Of a stretch of 64,000 nt of DNA, positions 1-12,163 are shown piece by piece. The notes beneath the pieces were generated by a model. It saw nothing but the letters and a program-made list of their open reading frames with translations. It was not told where the DNA came from and made no database searches. Every line of letters starts with the position of its first letter. The first letter of the stretch is position 1. The position numbers and the translations under genes are program-made. The stretch is from assembly GCF_024323335.1 (NCBI RefSeq), contig NC_066583.1:14164665-14228664 (forward strand). Reading direction: 5' to 3'. This stretch comes from Lathyrus oleraceus (Eukaryota; Streptophyta; Magnoliopsida; Fabales; Fabaceae).

Positions 1-565
1 CCCAAAACACAACCCTTACCCCATAGGTGGTCGAACTACGTTTTGCTCTGATTTTCATCCCAGATGAGATACGTAGGCATAAGACACGATGTCTTAGCGA
101 ACACACTCCTCTTTAACCCATAGGTAGCCGAGCTACGAAGACTCTGATTCTCAGATTCAGATGAAATACGTATGCAGTGGATGCGACGTCCGTGTGAGTC
201 ATTTTCTTTTGACCCTTCTTTTAGTAAGTAGTACATTAGATAAACATACACGCTTTTCTCATCCCTTCAATCATGTTTGCACAAATAATTTTTCACAAAA
301 AACAACAACCTTTGCAACAAATGTGAAAAGGGCTCCCTAGGAGTACCTAGGATGCTTTGGGAGCCTAACACCTTCCCATTGCATAACCAACCCCCTTACC
401 CAGATCTCTGACATTTTTACTAGTTTTTGATTCGATAAAACTATTAGGTTTTTGTTCTCTTTATAACCATTCTTTTGGATAAATAGAAGTGCGGTGGCGA
501 CTCGACTTGTATGATTTACCTTGGATTTAGTCAATATCTCTAATGGTAACGAATACCCCGCTACA
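1..565 (+). repeat. Ogre-type LTR, 3' portion (element A, first copy)
   Basis: The segment ends in ccccgctaca and is followed six bases later by an 18-nt primer-binding site, so it is the 3' part of a 5' LTR in + orientation. The same terminal block occurs at 995-1558, at the end of the solo LTR at 49354, and inverted at the start of the LTR at 53405. It contains short hairpins (for example aagaca/tgtctt around tcg, read on the minus strand near 83-96) beside the recurrent tacgtatctc-type motif. The 71-codon and 97-codon frames here are by-products. The window edge cuts the LTR on the left. Confidence 0.85.
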
Positions 566-571
566 GAAAAG

Positions 572-589
572 TGGCGACTCTGCTGGGGA
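572..589 (+). other. Primer-binding site of element A (tRNA-Arg type)
   Basis: The 18-nt block tggcgactctgctgggga lies six bases after the LTR end. The same 18-mer, inverted, flanks the 5' LTR of the complete Ogre at 35095-35112. A tRNA-Arg primer is established for Ogre elements. It fixes the orientation of this fragment as +. Confidence 0.85.
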
Positions 590-994
590 TAGCTTGCTTG
601 GTGTTCCACTTTATTTGTGGGGTACCACATGGAGGTCTATTCCGATTACCTGTACTGACTCGCTTTCTTTGATGGTGTTTATCTTGGAAGCGTCTTTCGG
701 TTTCTTATTTATCTAATTGCTGTTACTTCAGATCTTTATTTGTATGGTAGATCTCTTGATCCCTTTACTTTTCCCGCATGTTACCGATTTCTTAGGTTTT
801 GTATAGCCTCTCGTGGCATGTCAATTAAGGTTGCGCGGTTCCTTCATCTAGGAATGCCCTTTTGCATGAGCATCCCTAAACACCCCAAACTCATTGATTT
901 TTCTTCTCCTAAGAACACGTTATCTCCTTCTACTACAGGCGAATAAGTCTCCAAAGGTCGAGCATCCGGTAGATTGTGTAGTAACGTCGTTCAC
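590..994 (+). other. Residual internal sequence of element A
   Basis: About 400 bp separates the primer site from the second LTR copy. No gag, protease or pol homology is visible; the only long frame (740-946, 68 codons) resembles nothing I recognise. I read it as the 5' leader left after deletion of nearly the whole internal region, with the deletion running into the start of the second LTR. Confidence 0.5.
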
Positions 995-1558
995 CCCAAA
1001 ACACAACCCTTACCCCATAGGTGGTCGAACTACGTTTTGCTCTGATTTTCATCCCAGACGAGATACGTAGGCATAAGACACGATGTCTTAGCGAGCACAC
1101 TCCTCTTTAACCCATAAGTAGCCGAGCTACGAAGACTCTGATTCTCAGATTTAGATGAGATACGTATGCAGTGGATGCGACGTCCGTGCGAGTCATTTTC
1201 TTTTGACCCTTCTTTTAGTAAGTAGTACATTAGATAAACATACACGCTTTTCTCATCCCTTCAATCATGTTTGCACAAATAAATTTTCAAAAAAAACAAC
1301 AACCTTTGCAACAAGTATGAAAAGGGCTCCCTAGGAGTACCTAGGATGTTTTGGGTGCCTAACACATTCTCATTGCATAACCAACCCCTTACCCAGATCT
1401 CTGACATTTTTACTAGTTTTTGATTCGATAAAACTTTTAGGTTTTTGTTCGCTTTCTAACCATTCCTTTGGATAAATAGAAGTGCGGTGGCGACTCGACT
1501 TGTATGATTTACCTTGGATTTAGTCAATATCTCTAACGGTAACGAATACCCCACTACA
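995..1558 (+). repeat. Ogre-type LTR, 3' portion (element A, second copy)
   Basis: It aligns with 1-565 at an offset of 994, with roughly 15-20 mismatches and a 1-base length difference by eye, and ends in ctaca at 1558. The sequence after it belongs to the PMD pseudogene, so 1558 is an insertion boundary. The left half of the LTR is missing. A deleted LTR-internal-LTR element or an unequal-recombination product would both fit. Confidence 0.75.
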
Positions 1559-3677
1559 TTTGTCAAAACCTCCGCCAATAGGACAAAAGCTCCAAAAAAG
1601 ACCTCTGAACTTCCTTCATTCGCCATGTAGTCTGCTCCAGTCGCGGTTGGCAACCGGCAATACATACCAGAGCCCCAGACAGAAGAATAACGCATAATTT
1701 ACGCCTCTCAGGTACTTATTCCTATTTCTATTTCTGAAAAAACTTATGCATTATCTAGGCCCTTAGATGATTTAGATGTTGATGCTAGTAAGTTTAGAGA
1801 GTTCTTCCTCTCTTACCACAAATCTAAACCCATAGGGCAATCTAGAAAACCTAGAACTGAAACCCCCTCCACTGAAAACCCTAAGGATGGGGATATTATA
1901 GATCTGAGGTTTATAAAGAATGGTTTCAGATCCTTCCATGCTACTCCCACCTTTAAAGACCCTACTGATTACCTAAATTGGCTAACCAAAATAGAGAAAG
2001 TTAAAGGTCAGGCTTGGAAAGACATAGGAATATATGACCTGATTATGCTGTCGAAATTGAATTTAGATTACAACACTCCAATGTTGATTTCCTCATTGTA
2101 CTTCTGGGATAGTACATATTACACCTTCCACCTTCTTTGTGGTATGACCACACCAACCCTTTTCGACATGGCCGTTATCACAGGGCTGAAGCCTACTGGC
2201 CACACTTATGATCCCGACACCGACTCTATGGACACTATTGCTTTTTCGACAACTAGAGAAGCGTATTCGACCCACATTGCTCATTACCATGATAAGGATA
2301 CCGACGTTGTCACTGACATGGATCATATATCCTTCTTAGCCTTTTGGTTGTCACACTCCATTTCTTGTTCGAAGTCCCTACAAGTTTCCAAGAAGTATCT
2401 TACTCTGGCGAACCAACTATATGCGGGGCATGATATCTGCCTAAGCGAGATGATCTTGGCGAGTCTTTATGAATCTTTGAGCGATGGAGTTGTTCAATTG
2501 AAGAATTTGGGGGACAAAGGGAACCTTCTCCTGTCTGGCCCTTTTTGGTTATTGCAGCTCTGGCTAAATGCCACTTTCGAGGCCAACCTGTCAAACAAAG
2601 GCCTTATCGACAAAGATGCTAAGGAGATCCTGAACAGAAGGGTCGAAGGCCCTAGGTTAGCTCAACTGACTCCAAATGATGAAGGACAAGCCCTCCAATC
2701 GACTTTCATGGGCTATATCATGATGTTTGCTAAGCGCCGTGTCTTTACTTCGAGCTTGGCCTCATTCGCCTTCAGGAAAATCGGTCCCAAGTGGTTTACT
2801 AGGGCCTTTCCATATCTATCTAAGAAACAGGAGACATAATCTTTGCTGATTTGGGAATCCTTTTTAACCCCCAGGATTCTAACCCTTCGACTCAACCCTT
2901 CTAAGGTTCAGGTTACTTTGATAACCTATCATCCCAACCTCGTCGCTCGATAATTTGCGTTAGTTCAGGTCCTCCCAAAATGCTTGTATGACAAGAAGGG
3001 TAGTCTCCTTCTCCATAATCCAGTCCTTTCCGAAGCTACTGCTCTTAAACAAATAGCCAGGTATACTGGCAGAACCCAACTTACTCCATTCAACTTCGAG
3101 CCCAGCTTCCTCTGCAGTCGAGAGTTTGGGAAGTGGTGGGCTAAGTACTACGTCAAAGAATTATGTGACGTCACCTCTTTCATTCAACTATTTGATAAAC
3201 CTTTTCTTCTTGTGTAGGAAAAGACCAGGAAAGGTACTTATACACTTATATGATAAATTCAAGCTTTTCAAACCTACTTTGAAATTTCCTATAGACCTGA
3301 TGGTCTTAGTCGAACCATCCGCGAAGCAGCTGTCACGCTTAAAGATAAATTTTCAAAGAAAATGGAAAACCTAAAGATTCCCTCATACGTTCCTCATGAG
3401 AAACGCTATGAAATGGCTCTTGAAATGTTTCCCCCAAAGTTTCCTCCACTGCCTAATGCTGAATTTGGAGTGGCCCTTTCCCCTCCATTTCCAGATTGGT
3501 TTATTCGTGGGGATTCCAATAAAATACTTCGACAACAATCTCAAAAAAAAAACTCAGCGGGTGGTTGTGACTAAGCATACTCTAGGCAAATTCAAAGGGC
3601 ATCTTCATATAGGGATTAAAGATGTCCGAATCGAATCGGACATATATGAAGGTGTGACACAGGAAGTTTCCCTCGAA

Positions 3678-3749
3678 GTACATTCCCTTTGAAAGCTATT
3701 TCCTCTTAGCTAACACTAACTGTTTTATGTTATTCTCGTTATCCAATAG
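3678..3749 (+). other. Predicted intron in the PMD pseudogene
   Basis: The donor is ctcgaa|gtacat and the acceptor is ccaatag|cctatt, giving 72 bp. Removal keeps the upstream frame going into a frame that starts PIPKEMAK. Inferred from splice-site form and frame only. Confidence 0.45.
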
Positions 3750-3830
3750 CCTATTCCTAAGGAGATGGCGAAGATAGCCACGACCCAAAGTGAGAGCGAC
3801 AACTCCATCCCTGGGGTCGAAGGTGATAAG

Positions 3831-3910
3831 GTATAACAAACTTATTTCTCCCTTACATAACTTGTTGACCGTCTTTCTCCATTTATAATTTTCGATCGCG
3901 TTGATTTCAG
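3831..3910 (+). other. Predicted intron in the PMD pseudogene
   Basis: The donor is gataag|gtataac and the acceptor is tgatttcag|ggtggc, giving 80 bp with a pyrimidine-rich 3' end. Removal joins an open frame on each side. This is a typical plant intron and suggests the PMD gene came from, or behaves as, an intron-bearing host-type gene. Confidence 0.6.
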
Positions 3911-5528
3911 GGTGGCGTAAGCACTGTCATTCGAACCAAGAATACTACCTAATTCGCGCCTACCTCCGCACCAGATGTTTTAAATAGTGCTGGAGAATCT
4001 AATTATCGACCATCATCTGAAAAATGGTCTACAAGTGAGATTAACCAACCTCCCCCTGGTGACCTCGACGCTTCACCACTGAAGATTGCCACTCAACATT
4101 CTCAAAGCAGCGACTCCGGTCACGAAACTGATTCAAGTGAAGAAGGTGGGGCTAGAGGCGATCCAAAACCCATGGATGTAGATGAATTAGAGGAAGACGA
4201 GGAAACCTCCGGGACTGATTTACATACAGCTGAAGGAGTGAACAATCCTTAGGGAGAAGGTGGTAATGTCGAGGATATGGTTGTGGAGGAGGAGAACAAA
4301 GGCAACCCCATCACAATCCCTGATGATGATAAAGGCTTTGAAGGGGGTAAGCTAATGCAGGTAAACAGCAAGCTCGAACTCAAACTCTTGTCACTCCCAC
4401 CATGGCCGATGTTCCAACGGTCGGGGTTTCAATGAGTAGTACCAAAGGTATTTCTGAAGAAAAATTGGCTATGCTGAAACGAAGCTAACCCCTTGTGTAT
4501 TTGAAGGCTATGCTAAACTGTAGGGAAAGTTCCTCTAATAAAAGCCTTAGTACTTCGGTGTCTGAAGATCAACCTTCGAGCACTCCTGCAGCCAAAGTTC
4601 TTTCTAATATCAAAGACAAAGTCTTCAAAGGAGACTTGTTTCTGTTGCTGCTGGCTGATCCCTCTTCCCCTTTGAATCTAAAGGCTCTTCTCAACCAAGT
4701 CGACATGTTTGAAGCTTCTCCTGAAGTGGCGAAGGTTATCTTCGAAATAGGAACTATGATCGACCAAGATGTTGCAGATCATAAGTTGTTACCTCAACTC
4801 ACAGGGGAAATTGAGAAGAAGTCTGGTTCTGAGGCTGCTTCCTAGGATGCTGCTACCGAGTCTACCAATAGGGCAATGGAATTGGAGCAGACCAAACAGA
4901 AGAACAAGGAAAAGGTCGAAGTTCATAACCATGACATTGCTTCCTGGAGGAAACAAATAGAAGAACTTCAGGCGAAGATCTCTAATGCCGAAAGAAGCAA
5001 AAATCAACTCTTGGAGTTTGATGAAGCTTTAATGGCCCAAGAGCTATCATTTGGAATGGAATTTGTCGAAATGGCTCGACAACTTGAGTCTGACGTCAAA
5101 CTTTTGCGATCGAAGAGATCTTTGTGCGAAAAACGTCTAGAGCTTCTTAAAGCCAAGTATCTGCAGATCAAGGCCAACCTTCCTTTCTAGTTTTTTCTTT
5201 ATCTATTTTGCAGTGTAATGATAATTTTCTTTGTAATGAATATTGGTTCTTTGGACCTTAGAATTTAATATAACCATCTAGGCATTTTTACCATATTGGC
5301 TTTGTTTTATTTATATAACTATTCGTCTCTTATTTATATCTCTTGGAGTATCGATTTATATTTTTTCAAATATTTCCCATTTACTCTTAGAATCCTTTTA
5401 TCTTCATTAAGCTCTTCGATTTCATAGGCACCATTAGAGAATACCTAAAAAATCTGAAAAGGGCCTTCCCATTTTGGGGACCATTTCTCCAAGGTTCTAT
5501 CCTTTCGATCCATTGGGAGGATCACTTT

Positions 5529-5990
5529 CTAGACCAAGTCTTCATTCGCAAAACTTTTGACTTTTACCTTCTTATTATAAGAGATTTCTATTCTCTTCTT
5601 TTGTCGTTTTAGCAACTCTAAAGCATTTAACCTTTCTTCATATAAGTCAACCAATTCATCCAACATCATGCTCCAATATGACTCTGTTGGAAGTTCGTGG
5701 TGTCTTTGAATCCTTATGGATTGTAGGTGAACTTTTACTGGTAGAACAACATCATGGCCAAAGGTTAACCGAAAGGGGGTTGACTTATTGGCCTCTTCGG
5801 GAGAGGTGCGACATGCCCATAAAATCTGGTCCAGAGTTTTATGCCAATTCCTAGGCTTCTTCCCTACATGCTTTTTAATCAAACCAATGATCACTTTATT
5901 GGCAGCTTCGACTTGTCCATTGGCTTGAGCATAATAAGGCGTCGAATTTAACAATTTAAAGCCCATTTCTTTGGCAAATTCTTGCATCAT
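5529..5990 (-). pseudogene. Integrase C-terminal half, element B
   Basis: The 153-codon frame begins at the end of the catalytic core and keeps the glutamate motif NGQVEAANK, then the conserved WACRTS block and the start of the C-terminal domain. The HHCC zinc finger and the first two catalytic aspartates are absent: the preceding RNase H frame runs straight into this region, which points to an internal deletion of much of integrase. It cannot encode an active enzyme. Confidence 0.8.
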
Positions 5991-6954
5991 CCGTCAAATT
6001 GTCTACTACCAATATTTTGAAATGCCCTTCATCAGCATATCCTAGCTTTATCTTTTCTAAGTCTAGGGGTATTAATCTGGTTACCACGACCTTTCCCCTG
6101 ACTTCAATGACTTTATGCAAATTTTCCTTTGAAATTTTATACCCGGATGCGATTTGAGCCAAATCGTTAGCCACTTGGTTTTCTAGTCGAGGTATGTGTT
6201 GAATAGAAACCATTTCGAATCTTTTTAGCAGTCGACTGGCGATTATGAAGTACATGATTAAATTCTCCTTAATACATCTATATTCCTTTGTGATCTGCTT
6301 TATGACCAACTTTGAATCACCCATTATTTCGACTCTAGTTGCCCGCAATTCCAACAATATTTCAAGTCCTGCTATGAGGGCTTTGTATTCAGCCTCATTG
6401 TTTGAGCAGGTACTTTCTACTTTGGATTGGAATTTTTTTGGAATTTTATTAGGAGAAATAATTACAACCTCGACGCCTGTACCATCCTTATGACTAGACC
6501 CATCAAAGTATAACTTCCAAGGTCCCAATTCGAGATAGTTCAGTGCGTTCGAGTCTATGGAGTGGTTGACTATAAAGTTTGTTGCCACTTGTCCTTTAAC
6601 AACTCTTAATGGTATGTATGTTAAAGAAAATTCAGTCAATGCTAATGCCCATTTCCCAATTCGACTATGCAAGATTGGTTTGGATAACATGTGTTTAATA
6701 ACGTCACAATGAGATGAAACATAAACGTCAACAAGTTTAATATAATGTTTCAATTTTGTACAAGAGAAATATAGGCATAATAATAATTTTTCGACCATGC
6801 TATACCTAGTTTCTGCATCATTTAAGACCCTATTGAGGTAGTAAATGGCTCTTTCGACACCATTATCATCCTCTTGAGCTAATATGCTTCCTAAAGTCTT
6901 GTCAGATGCATATACATACAATCTCATACTTTTATTTCTACAAGGTGGTGTCAA
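5956..6954 (-). pseudogene. RNase H and archaeal-type RNase H region of pol, element B
   Basis: The first part (YVYASDKTLGSILAQ) is the original retroviral-type RNase H of pol. The second part is the extra RNase H typical of Tat elements, with LYFDGSS, NNEAEYKAL, GDSKLV and a final N-D-L-A motif that replaces the usual A-D-A-L-A. The frame is open for 332 codons but is isolated from the RT by stops and frameshifts and ends at the integrase deletion. Confidence 0.8.
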
Positions 6955-7183
6955 GATGGTGGGTGACTCAAGTATGCTTTAATCTTTTCGAATACTTCTT
7001 GTTGAGCCTTCCCCCACTCGAGCCCTTCCTTGTTGATTCGAAGCAATGGTGAAAAAGCATGCGTCTTCCCGCTATGGTTTAAGATGAATCTCCTTAGGAA
7101 ATTAATCTGGCCTAGCAGTGACTGCAAACCTTACTTTGTTGATGGCGTTTTCTCTTCCATGATGGCCTTGGTCTTATTCTTGT

Positions 7184-7699
7184 TTATTTTGATCCCCTTT
7201 TGTGGACCACAAAGCCTAAGAAATCCCCAGCCTGCACACAAAAAACGCATTTTAAAGGATTCATTTTTAGACCATGTTTTCTCATCCTCTCGAAAGATAT
7301 TCGAAGATGGTCTACGCGACTCTTCCCTGAAACAGACTTAATGACAATATAATCTATATATATTTGCATAAACGTTTCTATGAAATTGTGGAAGATCGAA
7401 TTCATTGCTCTTTGGTAGGTTGCCCCAGCATTTTTCAAACCAAAAGGCATCACTACCCATTCGTAGGTGCCTAAGGCTCAGGGGAATCAAAATGCTGTTT
7501 TCAGGACATCCTCTTCAGCGATAAATATTTGATTATACCCAGAATACCTGTCAAGCATGCTTAAATATTCATAGCCTGCAGCAGAATCGACTAGCATTTC
7601 TGCCACTGGCATCAAATATTCATCTTTTGGGGTTGCAGTATTTAAATCTCTAAAATCTATGCAAACCCTTAAAGTACCATTCTTCTTTACAATTGGCAT
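7184..7699 (-). pseudogene. Reverse transcriptase core, element B
   Basis: Two frames cover RT. The 7487-7699 piece has VKKNGTLRVCIDFRDLN and the SGYNQI block. The 7184-7453 piece has MPFGLKNAGATYQRAM. The catalytic YxDD reads YIDY, so the last aspartate is lost. A stop separates the two pieces. This is clear Ty3/gypsy RT, inactive. Confidence 0.85.
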
Positions 7700-7801
7700 A
7701 ATATTAGCTAACCATTCGACATACCTGGCCGTGCGAATGAAATTACAGCGGAGAAGCCTTTTGACTTCCTCTTTAATATTCGAAAGTATTACTGGATAAA
7801 A

Positions 7802-8785
7802 TCATCTGGGGTTCTGCTTTGCATGATTCTTTCCAGGCTTGATTGACAGTTTCAATTCAACCAGCTCTCTGCTTAAACCAGGCATTTCATCATAGTCCCA
7901 TGCGAAATAGTCCTTAAACTCTCGCAGCAACTGAACCACTTTGATCTTGAGTTGAGAATGAATGTTGGCACTGATGTAAGTTGGCCTTTTTATCACTCCA
8001 TTTCCCAAGTCTACTTCTTCAGGGGGATCCTGAGCCAGCCTTTTAATGTTCGCTTCTAGCGGATCCTTCTCGAAACCCAAAGGCTCATCGTCATAGATCG
8101 CATCGAGCCTCTGTTCTTGCTCTTCATTCTGACCTTTATCAGGTGGCATTGGATCAAAGTCCTTCCCAAGACCTATCAATTGAGAAACTTCACTGGCTTC
8201 GGCAACCATATTTTTGATTTCGGCCTCTAAGGCCAATTGTTGTTTTCTCTCGACTATGTAAACTGAAATCCTCTCTAGCGCTGTAAACTCAGTCATCATT
8301 ACTGAATTCACTTCCCCATCCTGTGGGGTCGATTCCAGACACTCATAAATATCAGGGGTAAATGCTAACTCAGCCGAATCACAGGGAGCTATGGTGGCCA
8401 AGTACTTGTCAAATTGGCACCTGTAGACATGGTTTATAGGGGTTTTAAAGTACCCCTGATCCGCCTCTATGTTTTCGACGATGCCATCTGGGCGCCAAAT
8501 TATTATCCTCTGGCGCATTGAAGACGAAACAACTCTAACCCCATGTATCCATTCTCTTCCAAGAAATAGATTATAGTTAGCCTTTGTTTCCACAATCATA
8601 AACATTGTGAACCTAGTGATTGTCCCTACAGTTAATTCAACTTGGATAGCTCCCATGGTAGAACCCATGTTACCTTCATAGTTGTTTAGCACCATATTAT
8701 GAGGTTTGGCATCAGTATCATATTTGCCAATTTTCCTCAACATGCGGTGAGGCATCAAGTTCACAGTCGCTTCACAATCTACCAA
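7802..8785 (-). pseudogene. Protease and linker to RT, element B
   Basis: The 327-codon frame starts at the aspartic protease active site, read as VDCEATVNLMP where related elements have D-T/S/G-G; the site is degenerate. The FLGREWI block that closes the protease follows, then an acidic linker and the PGLSRELVELKL segment that leads into RT. It ends at 7802, upstream of the RT motifs, after which the frame is lost. Confidence 0.75.
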
Positions 8786-8895
8786 TATTTATTAACGGGG
8801 ACGTCTTTGAATTTTCCAATGATGAAGAGGGGTTTCAGGTGGCTCTTCATGGCTTCGTTGGGCCTCTCGAAAAAGGCATTTTTCTCTTCAACACA

Positions 8896-11205
8896 TTAGT
8901 TATTCATCACATAGTAACATACCGGCTTGTGCGCAGCCGTCTCTCTCTCTGTGATATGGTTGTTGTCTTCGACTTCAGTAATCCGATCGAATTCCCTCGG
9001 TATCACGGATACCACCCCGACTAAGATATCTAAGGAGGCTTCCGACCCTGAGTCAAAGTTGTCAGTCAACATTTCATCTTCGGTGGGCACCTGATTATAT
9101 TTTTCACTGGCCGTTTTAACTGGAATATTGGGATTTCTTTTTACGAAGTTTGAGTCTTCCCTTTTCTTCACAGCTACATTGGTACTCGACTCAACTTGAT
9201 CCCTCTCACCATCTTCTCTCTGGGCTTTTCTCCTTCTTTGTTCTCTTCTCCACTGAGATTTGGTTATAGGGGTTTTCCCTTATAATTCTTAGACACATGT
9301 GAGGTTCTTTTGTCAGTCCGAAATTCCTTGCGGTAAGTCAATGAGGAACCTCTTTCAACATCGAAGTTCTGTCACTTTCCATGACCGCGTTTCCTTCCAT
9401 CATTTTTCTTAACCCACTTTCCATTTGACCCTTCAACACTAGGCTTGAAGGAAATGGGTTAGAAATTTCGCCCTGCTTGCTTGGTTTCACTCAGCTTCAC
9501 CATGGGGCGTCTTGGATCAGGATATCTCCTGGGATCGAAAGCCCTTTCGGGCTTACCCACTTGATCATTTTGGAAGGCTTTATGACCATCTTGTTGGTTT
9601 ACTCTCCTAACCCCTTCAAGATTTTGAGATGCCTTCTTGTCGAATATAGTACTACGCCTAAGGCACAACATGACTTCCGACTTCTTTTTCTGACACCTTC
9701 GGAGGAAGTCAGACAACGTTTTTTCCTCGTGGGGGAAGGTGACTTTGTTATACTCCTCCTGTTGACATTCATCGTCGACTTACATAGAGTTTTCTTGAGA
9801 TAACTCAACCATATTGAACTCCATGTGGATATTCTCAGTAATATCCAACCTTTGAATTATTTTTGAAGGCCCTCAGTGGCCTTATCCATCTGAACAAAAT
9901 CATCAGCAGTTTCTTTAGCGATCATCATTAACTTTGAACTTTCAGTTTCTTCAACATCGGAGGCTTCAACATTTTTGTAGGATATATCTCCTGCAACCTT
10001 TTGAGTAAAATCATCAAGAGGCGCTTGCTCGAAGTACACATGAACCCTGACCATAACATGTCCATTGAAGAAGTCCTCAGTGACTTCAGTCATGTCGAAA
10101 TCATCAACGACTTCAATAAGGTTCACTTCTTCTGGTTCAGTGTAACGGGCCTTAGCTACCTGTAGAGGATCGGAGTCGATCTTCATTTGGCTCCGTGTTT
10201 TGTCTCCAAACTTGAGTCCTCCTTCCTGGATGGCATTTTGCACAAGATCCCTGAAAAGAAAACATTGAGACGTTTTATGACCCAAAAAACCATGGTATTT
10301 GCAAAACCATTTTTTCTTTCTTTGCTCTAAAGGGGGTACTTTAGCACCCGGAGGTACTATCATTTGACCATCTTTGACTAATAAGTCAAAAATTTCATCA
10401 CATTTTGTAACGTCGAACATATAAGTTTTCTTTGGAAATTTGTCACTCTTTTCAGGTTTTTCAACATGGTTTTTCCCATTCGAAGGTGCTAAAACTTGGT
10501 GGCCCTTGCGTCAATTCAGCGAGGTCGATCTCATTGTTGTCTAAGTCTGAAAGTCTATGACATGCACTTTCGTCATCACTCCTGAAATCGACATAGGCTA
10601 CCCTTTTACCCTTTGACCATTCATGCCCATTTGAACCATTTCATGATTGCTTTCATCCATCTGTTGCCTCCATGCTGCCGCAGAGTTATTGGTAAGAGTA
10701 GGTAGTTATGTTGGGTGTCTCAAACCTGAAGTTTGGTTAGTTTGACCCATGTTAACCCCATACCCTTGCACTGGAGAATTTATGTTAACCATCGGTTCTG
10801 AAAAAGTAGAACCAGTGTTCTGTAATTGGCCATCACTGATGTTGGCATTCCATACGGCTATTCTCGACTAACAAATGGTATTGAGAAACCAGGGGGCCTA
10901 TTTGGAATATCTCTAATTGGTGGGGGAGTATGAGGAGGTCCCCTAGGCCCAATGTAGGTTAAAATTGGTTCAGTATGGGAAATCGAATGCGTAGGCATCG
11001 AACTCACCATAGACGAAACTACTTCTGTCACATACATTGTGGCCGTGTTTTCCCCTATAAAAGAAGAAGGGGGTGTTATGTTACTAGTTGATGGATTTTG
11101 AGAGTTTTGGGTCTCTGGCGCATTCATATTTGCCATCCTCGTATGGGATTCTCTCCCTATTCGTTGTTCGTCATTTATGGCTACTTTACCACTTCTTAAT
11201 AACAT
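8896..11205 (-). pseudogene. gag and gag-protease spacer, element B
   Basis: The likely start is the MLLRSGK motif (Met at about 11205), a common Tat gag N-terminus; an upstream extension to 11253 is probably not used. The middle part (9857-10420) has a C-x2-H-x5-H-x4-C finger (CKYHGFLGHKTSQC). Further frames at 9459-9716 and 8896-9171 are basic and acidic spacer pieces. Stops and frame changes break the reading several times. Confidence 0.65.
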
Positions 11206-11270
11206 ACAACAAATATTTTCCCAAAAAAACTTAACAACCAGAACTACACACAATACGTAACATTATCACT

Positions 11271-11290
11271 GGTCCCACCGGGTGTGCCAA
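11271..11290 (-). other. Candidate primer-binding site of element B
   Basis: Read on the minus strand, ttggcacacccggtgggacc lies two bases after the putative LTR end at 11293 and just upstream of gag. Position and form fit a primer site. I cannot assign the tRNA with certainty. Confidence 0.45.
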
Positions 11291-11292
11291 TT

Positions 11293-12163
11293 TGTTTACT
11301 TTGAAAATCGGTAAACAATCGCTGATCTTCCAAAAATCTAGATTTGGTTACTTACAGGATCGATCAGATTAATCCTAGGACATGTGCTAACCGTTTTGAA
11401 AATGAATTTTGGTAGTAACGAATGCTAAATAATAAGCGCAAAATTAGAGTTTGAAAACTAATAAAAAGGGTGACATGAACGGGAGAAATTGTAAAGGATT
11501 TGTAAATGACAAAGTAAATGTCGGAAGTAAGGGAATCTTAAGACTGTAAAGTAAATGTTGAAAGTAAGGAAAAAACAAGGAAATATTAAAACTATAAATG
11601 ACAAAGTAAAAGGAAGGCATTTGGAATGAAGAAGTAAGGAAGTATATTTCTGGAAAAAAGTAAAGATAAATTTATATTGCTTTGAAGTAACTAAGAATGG
11701 TGTAACAAACGTACATTCTGTGATTTACGATTCTTCTTCACATGAGTACTTGGTAAATTTACAGATTTTTGTACACACTTTGACACATACTTTTTCTAAC
11801 ACTAAGACCCTAGATTTATACTAAATCGAGATAACCGTTTCTAGTGGTTCTTCAATCACGTCGAGACACATGGCGCCTTGCATGTGCGCATTTATCCACT
11901 ATGCTCCATGTGTGCTCTTAACGGTTTCTGATGAGGGCGAAGTTCCCTCCCTTATTTGAATTTTGAATCTTTGATCGGAAACCATTTTCAACCGTATTTA
12001 AGAGACCCTTTTCTGGAATTTCAATTGTATGTTGATCCTTATTAACCTTGCCCAGTTGAATCACCTCCAGCTGGTCGAATACCACTTCCTGGTCTAAAAG
12101 CAATTGTACATATGATTTCCAATTTTGGTAATTCTTAATGGGCGTCAAAAAAATGAGCTAACA
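11293..12163 (-). repeat. Putative 5' LTR of element B
   Basis: The segment begins with tgtttact next to the primer-site candidate. Going outwards I see no coding signal until tgagctaaca at 12163, which would give TG...CA ends and a length near 870 bp. No partner LTR is visible for comparison, so the outer border is a guess. The 76-codon frame at 11918-12148 is probably fortuitous. Confidence 0.4.

Larger units (their letters stand above)
1559..5190 (+). pseudogene. PMD (plant mobile domain) pseudogene, antisense to element B, with introns and a C-terminal coiled coil
   Basis: One frame runs from about 1563 to 3217, with in-frame stops at 1628, 1688, 2837 and 2951. Its longest open stretch is 2045-2839 (264 codons). 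It contains TFHLLCGMTTPTLFDMAVITG, typed here in part as FHLLCGMTTPTLFDMAVITG, a classic PMD signature, then W- and F-rich helices. Further frames to 3692 continue the PMD C-terminal side. Two short introns are predicted (3678-3749 and 3831-3910). After an acidic Ser/Thr-rich linker with stops, 4495-5190 encodes a coiled-coil tail with one stop at 4843. PMD proteins include the MAIN/MAIL1 family and retroelement-captured copies; the molecular function is poorly defined. The 5' exon is cut off by the LTR ending at 1558. Confidence 0.7.
1559..12163 (-). mobile_element. Decayed Tat-lineage Ty3/gypsy retrotransposon (element B)
   Basis: Reading right to left there is a putative 5' LTR (11293-12163), a primer-site candidate, gag, protease, RT, RNase H plus a second archaeal-type RNase H, and the C-terminal part of integrase, all broken by stops and frameshifts. 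The dual RNase H marks the Tat lineage. An antisense PMD gene lies downstream of pol, an arrangement known for some Tat elements that carry extra ORFs. The 3' LTR is not visible; element A replaces the left edge. The right boundary is provisional. Confidence 0.7.
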
